DNA from: an uncultured Bacteroidales bacterium | GTDB lineage: Bacteria; Bacteroidota; Bacteroidia; Bacteroidales; Bacteroidaceae | Assembly (NCBI GenBank): GCA_902775375.1 | Contig: CACYLU010000007.1 | Location: 1 to 64,000 of the forward strand | Direction of reading: 5' to 3' | DNA: 64,000 nucleotides | Part shown: positions 27,211-36,424 of the stretch, piece after piece | Numbering within the stretch: position 1 is the stretch's first letter | Layout of the letters: each line of letters opens with the position of its first letter | Notes under the pieces: generated by a model | Told to the model about the DNA's origin: nothing | Databases searched by the model: none | What the model saw: only the letters and a program-made list of their open reading frames with translations | Position numbers and translations under genes: made by a program

Positions 27211-29241
27211 ATGAAAGCAAAGTTATTTTTGACAATGGTAGCAGGCATCGCTATGGCTGCTTGCAACCAGGCTCCTCAGCAGACATCAGGTTTGCATCTG
27301 GAGTACATGGATCAGACACAAAAGCCTGGAACGGATTTTTATCAGTACGTCAATGGTGGATGGCAAAAGTTGCACCCACTACCTGGCGATAAAGCTCGCT
27401 TCGCCACTTTCGACATGCTGTCAGAGCGTGCTTCTGAGGCACTGAGCACAATGGTGCAAGAGCTGGCTAAAACGCAGCACGAAACAGGTACCAACGAGCA
27501 GAAGGTAGGTGATTTGTTTACATTGGTAATGGATAGCGCTCGCCTGAATGCAGAAGGCGCAGAGCCTATTAAGGCCGACTTAGCTGAGATTGCTGCCCTA
27601 AAGAGCCAGAAGGATGTGTATGAACTGCTGGCAAAGCTGAACAAACGTGGTGTGAGCGCCTATTACGGCTTAGGCGTGGGCACTGATGCAAAGAACTCTA
27701 AAGAGCATATCATGAGCTTGCGTCAGGGCAGTCTTTCACTGGGACAAACCGACTATTACAAGGAGAATGACGAAAATACTGTGCGCATCCGTGAGGGTTT
27801 CAAAAAGCACATCGTTAACATGTTCAAGTTAGCTGGTTTCAGCGATGCTGACGCTCAAAAGGCTCGCGACGTAGTGATGGATGTTGAGAACGAGTTGGCA
27901 AACAATTTCCGTAGCCGTGTACAGATGCGTGATCCTGAGGCTAACTACAACAAGATGACCATCGATGAGGTGAAGAAGCTCTATCCTTCTATTCCATTCC
28001 AGAAGATATTCGACATCATGGGCATCAAGGGTGAGGTGAAAGAGATGATTGTTGGTCAGCCAGAAGCCATCACTGCTGCTATGAAGTTAATTGACAAGCT
28101 GCCAGTTGACAAGCAGATTCTCTACTTGCAGTGGAAGCAGATTTCTTCAGCTGCCAACACGCTGAGCGATGCTTTTGTGACAGAGAGTTTCGACTTCAAC
28201 AGTCGTGTAATGGCAGGTGTTCAGCAGCAGGAGCCTCGTTGGAAGCGTGCTTTGCGTGCTACAGAGGGTTCACTGGGTGAAGTGCTAGGTCAGCTCTATG
28301 TCGAGAAGTTCTTCCCACCCGAGGCTAAGGCTCGTATGCAGCAGTTGGTAAAGAGCGAACAGGATGCTCTGGCTGAGCGTATCAAGGCGCTGACATGGAT
28401 GAGCGATGCTACCAAGGAGAAGGCTTTGGCAAAGTTAGCTTCATTCCGTGTGAAGATTGGCTATCCTGATGAGTGGAAGGACTATTCAGCCCTGACCGTT
28501 GACCCTGAGAAGTCATACTATGAGAACAGCAAGGTGGCTCGCCTGTGGAGATATCAGGAGCAGATTGACAAGTTTGGCAAGCCTGTTGACCCAACAGAGT
28601 GGCACATGACTCCGCAGACAGTAAATGCTTACTATAGCTCTACTACCAACGAGATTTGCTTCCCTGCTGGTATTCTGCAGCCTCCTTTCTTTGACATGAA
28701 TGCTGACGACGCGTTCAACTATGGTGGTATTGGTGTAGTAATCGGTCATGAGATGAGCCACGGATTCGACGACTCTGGTCGTCAGTTTGACAAGGACGGC
28801 AACATGTCTGGCTGGTGGGACGAAAAAGATAATGAGAACTTCAAGGAACGCGCTCAGGTACTGGTTGACTTCTTCTCTAGCATCGAGGTGGCTCCTGGTG
28901 TTTATGGCAACGGTGCCCTCACACTAGGTGAAAACATCGGCGACCACGGTGGCCTGAAGATTGCCTATACCGCTTACAAGAATGCAACCAAAGACAATCC
29001 ACTGCCTGACAAGGATGGCTTTACTGCCGACCAGCGTTTCTTCCTGGCTTTTGCAGGTGTTTGGGCTAACAACATTACCGATCAAGAGATCCTGCGTCGC
29101 ACTAAGACCGACTCTCACTCACTGGGCCGTTGGCGTGTGAACGGTGCACTGCCTCAAATTGATGCTTGGTACGAAGCTTTCAACATCACCGAAGCTGACC
29201 CAATGTTCATTCCTAAAGAGAAACGTGCAGACGTTTGGTAA
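27211..29241 (+). CDS. pepO: M13-family metallopeptidase (neprilysin/PepO-like) lipoprotein
   Basis: This 676-residue zinc endopeptidase has a lipoprotein signal (MKAKLFLTMVAGIAMAACNQ). The substrate-backbone motif NAYYSSTTNEICFPAG precedes the zinc site VIGHEMSHGFDDSGRQFD (about residues 510-527), with the third ligand in GENIGDHGGLKIAY. The end (RVNGALPQIDAWYEAF, then MFIPKEKRADVW) is typical, although the usual final CxVW Cys is replaced by Ala-Asp. It probably degrades peptides in the envelope. It has its own promoter and terminator. Confidence 0.95.
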   Translation: MKAKLFLTMVAGIAMAACNQAPQQTSGLHLEYMDQTQKPGTDFYQYVNGGWQKLHPLPGDKARFATFDMLSERASEALSTMVQELAKTQHETGTNEQKVGDLFTLVMDSARLNAEGAEPIKADLAEIAALKSQKDVYELLAKLNKRGVSAYYGLGVGTDAKNSKEHIMSLRQGSLSLGQTDYYKENDENTVRIREGFKKHIVNMFKLAGFSDADAQKARDVVMDVENELANNFRSRVQMRDPEANYNKMTIDEVKKLYPSIPFQKIFDIMGIKGEVKEMIVGQPEAITAAMKLIDKLPVDKQILYLQWKQISSAANTLSDAFVTESFDFNSRVMAGVQQQEPRWKRALRATEGSLGEVLGQLYVEKFFPPEAKARMQQLVKSEQDALAERIKALTWMSDATKEKALAKLASFRVKIGYPDEWKDYSALTVDPEKSYYENSKVARLWRYQEQIDKFGKPVDPTEWHMTPQTVNAYYSSTTNEICFPAGILQPPFFDMNADDAFNYGGIGVVIGHEMSHGFDDSGRQFDKDGNMSGWWDEKDNENFKERAQVLVDFFSSIEVAPGVYGNGALTLGENIGDHGGLKIAYTAYKNATKDNPLPDKDGFTADQRFFLAFAGVWANNITDQEILRRTKTDSHSLGRWRVNGALPQIDAWYEAFNITEADPMFIPKEKRADVW

Positions 29242-29260
29242 AAAGAATCATTCTTTTACC
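29237..29260 (+). terminator. Small hairpin over the M13 stop codon
   Basis: GGTAAAA (29237-29243) and TTTTACC (29254-29260) are inverted arms spanning the stop codon. It lies just before the stronger hairpin at 29280 and may help protect the 3' end. Confidence 0.4.
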
Positions 29261-29279
29261 TTGACATAATATGATTAAG

Positions 29280-29312
29280 GGCTGATGCTTCACGGAGTGT
29301 CAGCCTTTTTTT
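29280..29312 (+). terminator. Terminator after the M13 peptidase
   Basis: GGCTGATGCTT pairs with GGAGTGTCAGCC (ending 29305) with a few G-T pairs, followed by a run of seven or eight T. Confidence 0.8.
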
Positions 29313-29332
29313 ACATATTTTTTACATATTTA

Positions 29333-29363
29333 TTGCTTCGGATATAAATATTCATTACATTTG
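29333..29363 (+). promoter_or_regulatory. Promoter of the alkaline-phosphatase-like gene
   Basis: TTGC (29333-29336) and TACATTTG (29356-29363) are 19 bases apart, with the -7 box 12 bases before the ATG. Confidence 0.65.
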
Positions 29364-29375
29364 TAAAAAATAAAA

Positions 29376-30659
29376 ATGAATATGAAACGTAGAGAGTCTT
29401 TAAAGGTATTGGGTAGCATCCCATTCTTGTCATTTGGTGGGATCAACTTTGTTGAAGCCAAACAGATTGAAAGAAGCAGACAAGCTTTTGCTGCTTCACC
29501 TAAGAATATCATTTTAGTATTGGCTGACGGTATGGGTGTAGCCCAATGGCAGGCAGGAGCCATAGGTAATGGAGGGAGTCTCAACGTAGGCAGAATGACA
29601 CATACAGGATTGATGACTACCAACCCATTGGACAATTTCTGCGGTGATGCTCCTTCTCACTGCACCGCTTTGGCATGCGGCATCAACAGCCATAAAGGTG
29701 CAGTTGGCGTAGATAAGGACGATAAGCCCGTGAAGAACATCATTGAAATGGCGAAAGAATCTGGTATAGCTACTGGTATCGTCTCAAGCAATACATTGGT
29801 AGAAGGTAGTAATGTGCCATTCATCGGTCACAGCAAGAACCGTATGATGACAGAAGAGATTACAGCCAAGTATGTTGAAACGGGTGTGGATGTTTTTATA
29901 GGAGCTGGCGAGAGTTTCTTCACTAATAGCGTGAAAGGTTTTGGTCCTCCAACCGGTGCAGGAAATCCAGGAGCAGGCGCTCCGAATGGCGCAGGACAAG
30001 GAAGGCCTCAAGGACAGGGTGCCCCTGGTGGTGGACCTGGTGCCGGTGGTCCTGGCACTAGTGGTCCTCAGATGGCTTTCGAGCCTCGTACCGATAAGCG
30101 TGATCTTTTGGGAGAATTGAAGCAAAAGGGGTATCAAATACTGCATTCTTGGGAAGAAATCAAGCAGGTGAAAAGCGGTAAGGTAGCAGGATTCACAGAT
30201 AAGGTTCAGATTCCTAACTTAGAGAATGGTCGTGATCCCGGTATGTATCCTGACGAGGTATCCGTAGCGCTTAACTTGCTTTCACAGAACCCTAAAGGTT
30301 TCTTCCTAATGACCAGCAGTATGTTTGTTGACCGTGCTTCTCATAACAGCAAGACAGACCTGCTAATCAAGGAGGTTATCAACTTGGATTTGGCTATTGG
30401 AAGGGCGTTGGATTTTGCCGACAAACATGACGACACTTTGGTGCTTGTAGCAGGTTCTCCTGAAGCGTCTGGTATGTCTTTAGTAGGGGGCGACATCTTA
30501 AACAGAAAGGTGGAAGCTAAGTGGGCAATGCCAGGAATGGCTAACCATTCAGGCATCATGGTACCCTATTTCGCTTATGGCGCAGGAGCCGAACAGTTTG
30601 GAGGTACCATACTGAATACAGATTTGTTCAAAATAATGAAAACCTTGCTAAAATTGTAA
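29376..30659 (+). CDS. Alkaline-phosphatase-fold protein, catalytically degenerate
   Basis: A 427-residue exported protein with a twin-arginine-like N-terminus (MKRRESLKVLGSIPFLSFGG). The fold is clear: LVLADGMGVAQ holds the first metal Asp (51), CTALACGINSHKGAVGVDKD, then MAKESGIATGIVSSNT, VDVFIGAGESFF, and a late His in NHSGIMVPYFAYG (391). But the nucleophile site reads GDAPSHC, with Ala92 where PhoA has Ser102; the Glu322 equivalent is Ser314 (FFLMTSSMFVD); and the Asp369-His370 pair is Ser361-Pro362. Asp319 and His323 remain. A 40-residue Gly/Pro/Ala-rich insert (190-231) interrupts the domain. It is probably not an ordinary phosphatase. It is followed by a SusC/SusD pair with a separate promoter. 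Confidence 0.8.
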   Translation: MNMKRRESLKVLGSIPFLSFGGINFVEAKQIERSRQAFAASPKNIILVLADGMGVAQWQAGAIGNGGSLNVGRMTHTGLMTTNPLDNFCGDAPSHCTALACGINSHKGAVGVDKDDKPVKNIIEMAKESGIATGIVSSNTLVEGSNVPFIGHSKNRMMTEEITAKYVETGVDVFIGAGESFFTNSVKGFGPPTGAGNPGAGAPNGAGQGRPQGQGAPGGGPGAGGPGTSGPQMAFEPRTDKRDLLGELKQKGYQILHSWEEIKQVKSGKVAGFTDKVQIPNLENGRDPGMYPDEVSVALNLLSQNPKGFFLMTSSMFVDRASHNSKTDLLIKEVINLDLAIGRALDFADKHDDTLVLVAGSPEASGMSLVGGDILNRKVEAKWAMPGMANHSGIMVPYFAYGAGAEQFGGTILNTDLFKIMKTLLKL

Positions 30660-30730
30660 AGATATTTCTATAGATTTATTATCTTTAGATAACATAGGTT
30701 GCGCCTTAACTCAAAAAATAGGCAAGCATA

Positions 30731-30762
30731 TTTTGTTCTGTCTTCGGCTTGCACTATCTTTG
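30731..30762 (+). promoter_or_regulatory. Promoter of the SusC/SusD pair
   Basis: TTTTG (30731-30735) and TATCTTTG (30755-30762) are 19 bases apart, 20 bases before the SusC-like ATG. Confidence 0.75.
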
Positions 30763-30782
30763 CATAGTTAACATGATTAGTT

Positions 30783-33488
30783 ATGCAAAGATTTTTTTAT
30801 ACCTTATTGTTACTGTTAGGCTTCTCGTTGACGGTTGTTGCGCAAAACCAGCGTGCCGATACACTGAGCATAGGTTATGCACGAGGCAATGCCAAGACCA
30901 TGAGCGGTAGTGTGGAAAAGGTGGGTGAAGACCGCATGAACAAGGGCTTGATAACAAACTCACTGGATGCACTGAGTGGACAAGCTGCAGGTGTGAGCAT
31001 CTCTACCGGCACCAACACTTCTGCCATGCTTAACTCTGTACGTGTCAGGGGAACCACCTCTTTAACGGGTGGCAACGACCCATTAGTAATCATCGATGGC
31101 GTACAAAGTGACCTGACCACCCTAAGCAACATCTATCCTGGCGATATTGAGAGCTTCACCATCTTGAAAGATGCCTCAGAAACGGCACAGTATGGTAGCC
31201 GAGGCGCATCGGGTGTAATTGAGGTTGCGACTAAGAAGGGACAGGCGGGTAATTTCCACATCAGTTATGACGGTAATGTGGCTTTTGAAAGCATCTATAA
31301 GAACATCAAGATGTTGGACGGCAATAGCTATCGGCAAACCACCAGCAGAATGGGCATGAGCATTGTGGATAATGGCTACAACACCAACTTCCCCTCATCT
31401 ATCACGCGCACAGGCTCTGTGCAACGACACCATGTGGCGTTCGGAGGTGGAACAGAGCAGTCGTCATTTCGCGCCTCATTGGGTTTCTTAAACCATAATA
31501 CGGTTATTCAGCGTATAGGTAACCGCAATTTCACCGCAAAAATTGACGTGATGCAGAAGGGTTTCGATAATCACTTGACAGTAGATCTGGGTATGTTTGG
31601 ATCATTCCAGAAAAACAAATATATACACGACACACAGAAGTTGTTTTATTCATCGGCATCATTCAACCCTACTTTCAAGGAAGGGCGCAATGCTGATGGC
31701 AGTTGGAGCCAGTATGTTGATGCCTCACAGATCAATCATCCCCAGTCATTGCTCGATATTCTTGACCATGATGACAATGCACATTTCAACACGCACCTTA
31801 AAGCGTCTGTAGATTTGGGACATGGACTGTCGGTAGCTGCCTTTGGTTCTTATTCATATAATGTGGTGAACCAATCGCAATTCATGCCAGTCTATGTATG
31901 GAGCCACGGGCAGATCTATCGAGGGGAGGCAAAGGTGGAAGATTTGCTAGGCAACTTCTTGGTGAGCTATGAGCATGATTTTGGACAGCACCATCTGGAT
32001 TTACTAGCGTTGGGTGAAGCCCAGAAAACCACGTTCAAGGAGTTTCACACAACAGCTTCCAACTTATCGACTAACGACTATGGCTACCACAACCTGCAAG
32101 CGGGTGCAGAAAGACTGTGGGAAGGCACCTCATCTATGTATGAAGACCCTCGTCTTACATCATTCATGGGACGTATGAACTATAACTATCTAGAACGCTA
32201 TTCTCTGACGTTCAACATGCGAGCAGACGCATCGAGCAAAGTGGGACGCAATCACCGATGGGGTTTCTTTCCTTCAGTATCTGGTGCGTGGGTCATCAGC
32301 GATGAGCCCTTTATGCAAAGGCTAAAGCCTATAGTGAACAACCTGAAACTGCGCTTGGGTTACGGCTTGAGTGGTAACTTAGGAGCAATAGACAGCTATA
32401 ACTCACTACAACTGGTAAAACCCAATGGTGTTGTACCTATCAACGGAGCACCTACAGTGACATTAGGTATTATTCGAAATGCAAATCCCAACCTGAAATG
32501 GGAGGTGAAGCATACGTTCAACATGGGTTTGGACCTGGGGTTCTGGAACAACCGACTGGTGTTAACGGCCGACTACTACCACTCGAAAACCATAGACATG
32601 CTGTATATGTATAATGTTACGGTGCCTCCCTACCCTTACGATAAGTTATTGGCCAACATCGGATCAATGAAGAACAGTGGTTTGGAAATCGGCATCGGTG
32701 CATCACTGATTCAACAGCGTGACATTAATTTCAACGCCAACTTTAACATTGCCTTCCAGCAGAACAAATTGGTATCGTTGAGTGGGCAGTTTGGCGACGA
32801 TTACCTCACTGCTCCTTCTATGTCAGCAATTGGCACCATCAACGGTGCTGGATTCCACGGAGGCTATAATGATATAGTGTATCAGGCGGTAGGTCGTCCA
32901 TTAGGCGTGTTCTATCTGCCCCACTGCACCGAACTGGTGCGTCAAACCGACGGAACTTACCGCTATGAAATAGCTGACTTGAATAACGATGGCGTGAAAG
33001 ATGTGGCAACCGACCGTTATTTCGCAGGCCAGGCAACACCCAAGGTGCTAATTGGTTCTAACTTCAGTTTCCGCTACAAGGATTTCGACATATCCTTGCA
33101 GGTAAATGGTGCCTTTGGTCACAAGATATTTAATGGTACCGCGCTTACCTATATGAATATCAATTCATTGCCCTATTACAACGTTATGCCTAATGCGCCT
33201 GATAAGAACATTGGCGACCAGACAGTTACCGACTATTGGCTGGAAAAGGGCGACTACATAAACTTCGACTATCTGACCATAGGATGGAATGTGCCATTAG
33301 GAAAGGCAAAGTACGTACGTAACCTGCGAGTATCTTTGTCCGTTAATAATCTGGCTACAATCACTAATTATTCAGGGCTGACACCTATGATCAATAGCAA
33401 CGTTGTGAACAATACGCTGGGATTGGATGATAAGCGCACCTATCCTGTTTACCGTTCTTACGCATTAGGCGTAAGTATTCAGTTCTAA
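30783..33488 (+). CDS. SusC/RagA-family TonB-linked outer membrane transporter
   Basis: This 901-residue outer membrane protein has a signal peptide (MQRFFYTLLLLLGFSLTVVA) and then goes almost at once into the plug: DALSGQAAGVSISTGT, RVRGTTSLTGGNDPLVIIDG and SFTILKDASETAQYGSRGAS, the SusC signature. The N-terminal carboxypeptidase-regulatory-like domain common in SusC proteins is missing, which explains the short length; a TonB-box-like DTLSIGYARG remains. The barrel ends VYRSYALGVSIQF with the terminal Phe. It pairs with the SusD lipoprotein 15 bases downstream and imports an unknown, probably glycan or peptide, ligand. No regulator or glycosidase sits in the same transcript. Confidence 0.93.
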   Translation: MQRFFYTLLLLLGFSLTVVAQNQRADTLSIGYARGNAKTMSGSVEKVGEDRMNKGLITNSLDALSGQAAGVSISTGTNTSAMLNSVRVRGTTSLTGGNDPLVIIDGVQSDLTTLSNIYPGDIESFTILKDASETAQYGSRGASGVIEVATKKGQAGNFHISYDGNVAFESIYKNIKMLDGNSYRQTTSRMGMSIVDNGYNTNFPSSITRTGSVQRHHVAFGGGTEQSSFRASLGFLNHNTVIQRIGNRNFTAKIDVMQKGFDNHLTVDLGMFGSFQKNKYIHDTQKLFYSSASFNPTFKEGRNADGSWSQYVDASQINHPQSLLDILDHDDNAHFNTHLKASVDLGHGLSVAAFGSYSYNVVNQSQFMPVYVWSHGQIYRGEAKVEDLLGNFLVSYEHDFGQHHLDLLALGEAQKTTFKEFHTTASNLSTNDYGYHNLQAGAERLWEGTSSMYEDPRLTSFMGRMNYNYLERYSLTFNMRADASSKVGRNHRWGFFPSVSGAWVISDEPFMQRLKPIVNNLKLRLGYGLSGNLGAIDSYNSLQLVKPNGVVPINGAPTVTLGIIRNANPNLKWEVKHTFNMGLDLGFWNNRLVLTADYYHSKTIDMLYMYNVTVPPYPYDKLLANIGSMKNSGLEIGIGASLIQQRDINFNANFNIAFQQNKLVSLSGQFGDDYLTAPSMSAIGTINGAGFHGGYNDIVYQAVGRPLGVFYLPHCTELVRQTDGTYRYEIADLNNDGVKDVATDRYFAGQATPKVLIGSNFSFRYKDFDISLQVNGAFGHKIFNGTALTYMNINSLPYYNVMPNAPDKNIGDQTVTDYWLEKGDYINFDYLTIGWNVPLGKAKYVRNLRVSLSVNNLATITNYSGLTPMINSNVVNNTLGLDDKRTYPVYRSYALGVSIQF

Positions 33489-33503
33489 TATTTGGAGTCT
33501 TAT

Positions 33504-35126
33504 ATGAAGAAGTTTTATGTTATATCATTGGTAATAGTAATGGCTTCTTGCAATACCTTCTTAAGCGAAGAGCCAAAAGACCAGCAAGTAGAAGAAATGG
33601 CGTTTAAGGATGCCGCATCACTCTACCTTAATACAGTAGCCACTCTTTACAACTATATTGGTGGCAATGAACAGAGTCAGGGTCTGCAAGGAACATATAG
33701 AGGGGTATATGACTTCAATACCTTCACTACTGACGAAGCTATCATTCCTACGCGTGGTGGCGATTGGTTCGATGGAGGTTTCTGGCAAGAGATATTTCTA
33801 CATGAATGGGATGCTGGCACTGGAGCTTTGAACGATACCTGGAAATACCTCTACAAGGTCATAGCCTTGTGCAACAGATCTATCGAGACATTGGATGCGA
33901 ACGCCTCACTGTTGTCAGATGAGCAACTGAAGGCATACAAGGCAGAAGTAAGAGCTTTGAGGGCCATGTATTATTACTACCTGATGGATTTGTTTGCACG
34001 GGTGCCTTTGGTACTTTCATCCAAAACCCCCATGAGTCAGGTTAACCAGAGTTCTCGACCTGAAGTTTTCAAGTTTGTATTGTCGGAATTACAAGAAACC
34101 TTACCCTTCCTTCCATACGAAAGGAGTAATTACTTAGGCGATTACTATGGCCGTATGACCGGACCTGTCGTCATATTCCTATTGGCAAAGATTTGCCTTA
34201 ATGCAGAGGTTTTCTGCGATGAGAATTGGACTGATGAGGTACGTACTTCAGGCAAAGATATCTTCATTGACGTGGACGGCAAGAGACTAAACGCATGGGA
34301 AGCTTGCATTGCCTACTGCGACGAACTGTCTTATTTTGGCTATCAACTTGACAAAAACATGGAGGATTGTTTTAGTGTGCATAACGAGACTTCTATGGAG
34401 AATATCTTCACTATCCCAATGGATCCCAGTTTCTATACCAACCAAATGCAAAACCTGTTCCGCTCATATCACTACCGCCACGCAGGCATTTATGGTATGA
34501 GTGGAGAGAACGGAGCGAGCGCTACCAAAGAAACTTTGGAAACATTCGGCTTCTTCAATGCTGACGAATGGGATATCCGCCTAGGCGCCACCTATTATTA
34601 TGGTACAGTGTATGACAATGATGGTAAGCCCGTCATTATGCAGAACGGTGAACCACTAACCTATCATCCTGAAGCTATTAAGTTAGATGTGACTGGTGAT
34701 AAATATGAAGCATTAGCTGGTGCTAGAATGAGGAAATATGCCGTGGACTACACTTCTTCCAAAGATGGAAAACTGATGCACAACGACATTGTTCTATTCC
34801 GATATGCTGACGTTCTATTGATGAAGTGCGAGGCAAAGGTACGCAATGGACAGGATGGTGACACAGAACTGAATGCCGTACGAGTTCGTTCATACATGGG
34901 TTTCCGCAAAGCTACATTAGAGAATATTCTGGCAGAACGCCAGTTAGAACTAGCATGGGAAGGTTGGCGTCGTCAAGACCTCATTCGTTTCGGCAAGTTT
35001 ACTCGTCCCTACTCTAGTCGTCCACAAGTTCCCAATGAAGATAGCGGATTCACCACAGTCTTCCCCATTCCTGGTGATGTACTGACTTTGAATCCAAACA
35101 TCACCCAGAACTATGGATATAATTAA
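33504..35126 (+). CDS. SusD/RagB-family surface lipoprotein
   Basis: A 540-residue SusD-family protein with lipoprotein signal (MKKFYVISLVIVMASCNTFL). Family features include ALNDTWKYLYKVIALCNRSI, EVRALRAMYYYYLMDLFARV with the TPR-type Tyr cluster, and the C-terminal block DIVLFRYADVLLMKCEAKVR and RQLELAWEGWRRQDLIRFGK. SusD proteins form the lid over the SusC barrel and bind ligand at the surface. The ATG at 33504 gives the signal peptide; an upstream TTG would add four residues. Confidence 0.94.
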   Translation: MKKFYVISLVIVMASCNTFLSEEPKDQQVEEMAFKDAASLYLNTVATLYNYIGGNEQSQGLQGTYRGVYDFNTFTTDEAIIPTRGGDWFDGGFWQEIFLHEWDAGTGALNDTWKYLYKVIALCNRSIETLDANASLLSDEQLKAYKAEVRALRAMYYYYLMDLFARVPLVLSSKTPMSQVNQSSRPEVFKFVLSELQETLPFLPYERSNYLGDYYGRMTGPVVIFLLAKICLNAEVFCDENWTDEVRTSGKDIFIDVDGKRLNAWEACIAYCDELSYFGYQLDKNMEDCFSVHNETSMENIFTIPMDPSFYTNQMQNLFRSYHYRHAGIYGMSGENGASATKETLETFGFFNADEWDIRLGATYYYGTVYDNDGKPVIMQNGEPLTYHPEAIKLDVTGDKYEALAGARMRKYAVDYTSSKDGKLMHNDIVLFRYADVLLMKCEAKVRNGQDGDTELNAVRVRSYMGFRKATLENILAERQLELAWEGWRRQDLIRFGKFTRPYSSRPQVPNEDSGFTTVFPIPGDVLTLNPNITQNYGYN

Positions 35127-35168
35127 CTGCTTTCAGAAGATCATAGCTGCAGATACGGTATAAGTACC

Positions 35169-35417
35169 TTAGTGTAAAGCCTGATCAATGGCCTTTGCTA
35201 ACTGGTCAGCGCAAGAGGTAGGTTTAGCGCCACAAGTATTGCCACGCAAGCGCTGAATAGTCCATTGTGCATCAGCACCTTCCAGTAGCTTAGAGATAGC
35301 TTTCAGATTGCCATTGCATCCTCCCAGGAAACAGATATTGTGCAACTTGCCATCAACGATATCAAAGTCAATTAACTTTGAGCAAACGCCTTCAGGAGTA
35401 TATGTAAAATGTGCCAT
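35169..35417 (-). CDS. TSCPD-domain protein (TIGR03905 type)
   Basis: An 82-residue protein with KLIDFDIVDGKLHNICFLGG, then CNGNLKAISKLLEG, LRGNTCGAKPTSCADQLAKA. The TSCPD Cys pattern (C12, C29, C34, C62, C68) matches the small stand-alone family; the same domain occurs at the end of some B12-dependent ribonucleotide reductases. Function unknown, possibly metal or redox related. It is divergent from metA. Confidence 0.88.
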   Translation of the reverse strand: MAHFTYTPEGVCSKLIDFDIVDGKLHNICFLGGCNGNLKAISKLLEGADAQWTIQRLRGNTCGAKPTSCADQLAKAIDQALH

Positions 35418-35446
35418 ATATAAACAGTGTAATAATTATTTCGGTG

Positions 35447-35454
35447 TAAAGATA
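35447..35454 (-). promoter_or_regulatory. Possible -7 box of the TSCPD gene
   Basis: TATCTTTA followed by CA on the minus strand, 30 bases before the ATG at 35417; one base off the consensus. Confidence 0.45.
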
Positions 35455-35475
35455 GAAAATAAAATCTAGATTAGC

Positions 35476-35483
35476 TATCTTTG
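35476..35483 (+). promoter_or_regulatory. -7 box of the metA operon promoter
   Basis: TATCTTTG followed by CA, 23 bases before the metA ATG. The leader is too short for a SAM riboswitch. Confidence 0.65.
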
Positions 35484-35506
35484 CAAACAAATAAAGCAAA
35501 TGAACC

Positions 35507-36424
35507 ATGCCTCTTAATATACCCAAAACTTTGCCAGCAGTAGATCTGCTGAAAAAAGAGAACATATTTGTGATGGACGACCTGAGGGCCGGTTCGCAGG
35601 ACATTCGTCCTTTGCGCATTGCTGTGTTGAACCTAATGCCCTTGAAAATCACTACGGAAACAGACCTGATTCGTCTGTTGTCGAACTCTCCACTTCAGAT
35701 TGAGCTGTCGCTCATGAAAATCAAAAGCCACACCTCAAAAAACACGCCCATCGAACATATGCGGGCATTTTATACAGACTTTGAGGAGATGCGTCATCAT
35801 AAGTATGATGGCATGATTATCACTGGGGCTCCTGTGGAGCAATTTGAGTATGAAGATGTAACCTACTGGGATGAGATAACCGATATATTCGATTGGGCTC
35901 GTACACACGTCACCTCCACCCTTTACATTTGCTGGGCGGCGCAAGCAGGATTGTACCATTTCTATGGCATACCCAAATATCCGTTGGATAAGAAAATGTT
36001 TGGAGTGTTTGAGCATCATGCCCTTGACCCATTTTGTCCTATCTTCCGTGGGTTCGATGACAGGTTCTTTGTACCTCACAGCCGGCATACGGAGATACGC
36101 AAGGAAGACATCATTAAAGTGCCAGAACTGTCACTACTTTCAGAATCAGATATTTCAGGCGTACACATGGTGATGGCTCGTGAAGGCAGAGAGTTTTTCG
36201 TAACAGGTCATTCGGAATATTCTCCTATGACACTCGATACAGAATTTCGGCGTGACCTAGGTAAAGGTTTGCCTATTGAAATGCCCGTCAACTATTATAA
36301 GAATGATGACCCTGAACAAGGGGTAATAGTACGTTGGCGTGCCCACGCAAACTTACTATTTACAAACTGGCTGAATTATTACGTATATCAGGAAACTCCA
36401 TTTGATATTGAGACAATCCATTGA
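35507..36424 (+). CDS. metA: Homoserine O-acyltransferase MetA (probably acetyl-CoA type)
   Basis: MetA activates homoserine at the start of methionine synthesis. The 305-residue protein has the acyl-enzyme Cys142 in YICWAAQAG, the catalytic His/Glu in FVTGHSEYS, and TGAPVEQFEYEDVTYW. Residue 111 is Glu, the residue known to favour acetyl-CoA; succinyl-CoA enzymes such as E. coli MetA have Gly. It is therefore probably a homoserine O-acetyltransferase (MetAA). It leads an operon, and its TGA overlaps the apparent TTG start of the U32 gene. Confidence 0.95.
   Translation: MPLNIPKTLPAVDLLKKENIFVMDDLRAGSQDIRPLRIAVLNLMPLKITTETDLIRLLSNSPLQIELSLMKIKSHTSKNTPIEHMRAFYTDFEEMRHHKYDGMIITGAPVEQFEYEDVTYWDEITDIFDWARTHVTSTLYICWAAQAGLYHFYGIPKYPLDKKMFGVFEHHALDPFCPIFRGFDDRFFVPHSRHTEIRKEDIIKVPELSLLSESDISGVHMVMAREGREFFVTGHSEYSPMTLDTEFRRDLGKGLPIEMPVNYYKNDDPEQGVIVRWRAHANLLFTNWLNYYVYQETPFDIETIH

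Noticed and set aside
35418-35506. SAM riboswitch upstream of metA
   Set aside because: Only about 20 bases separate the -7 box from the start codon, too little for an aptamer.
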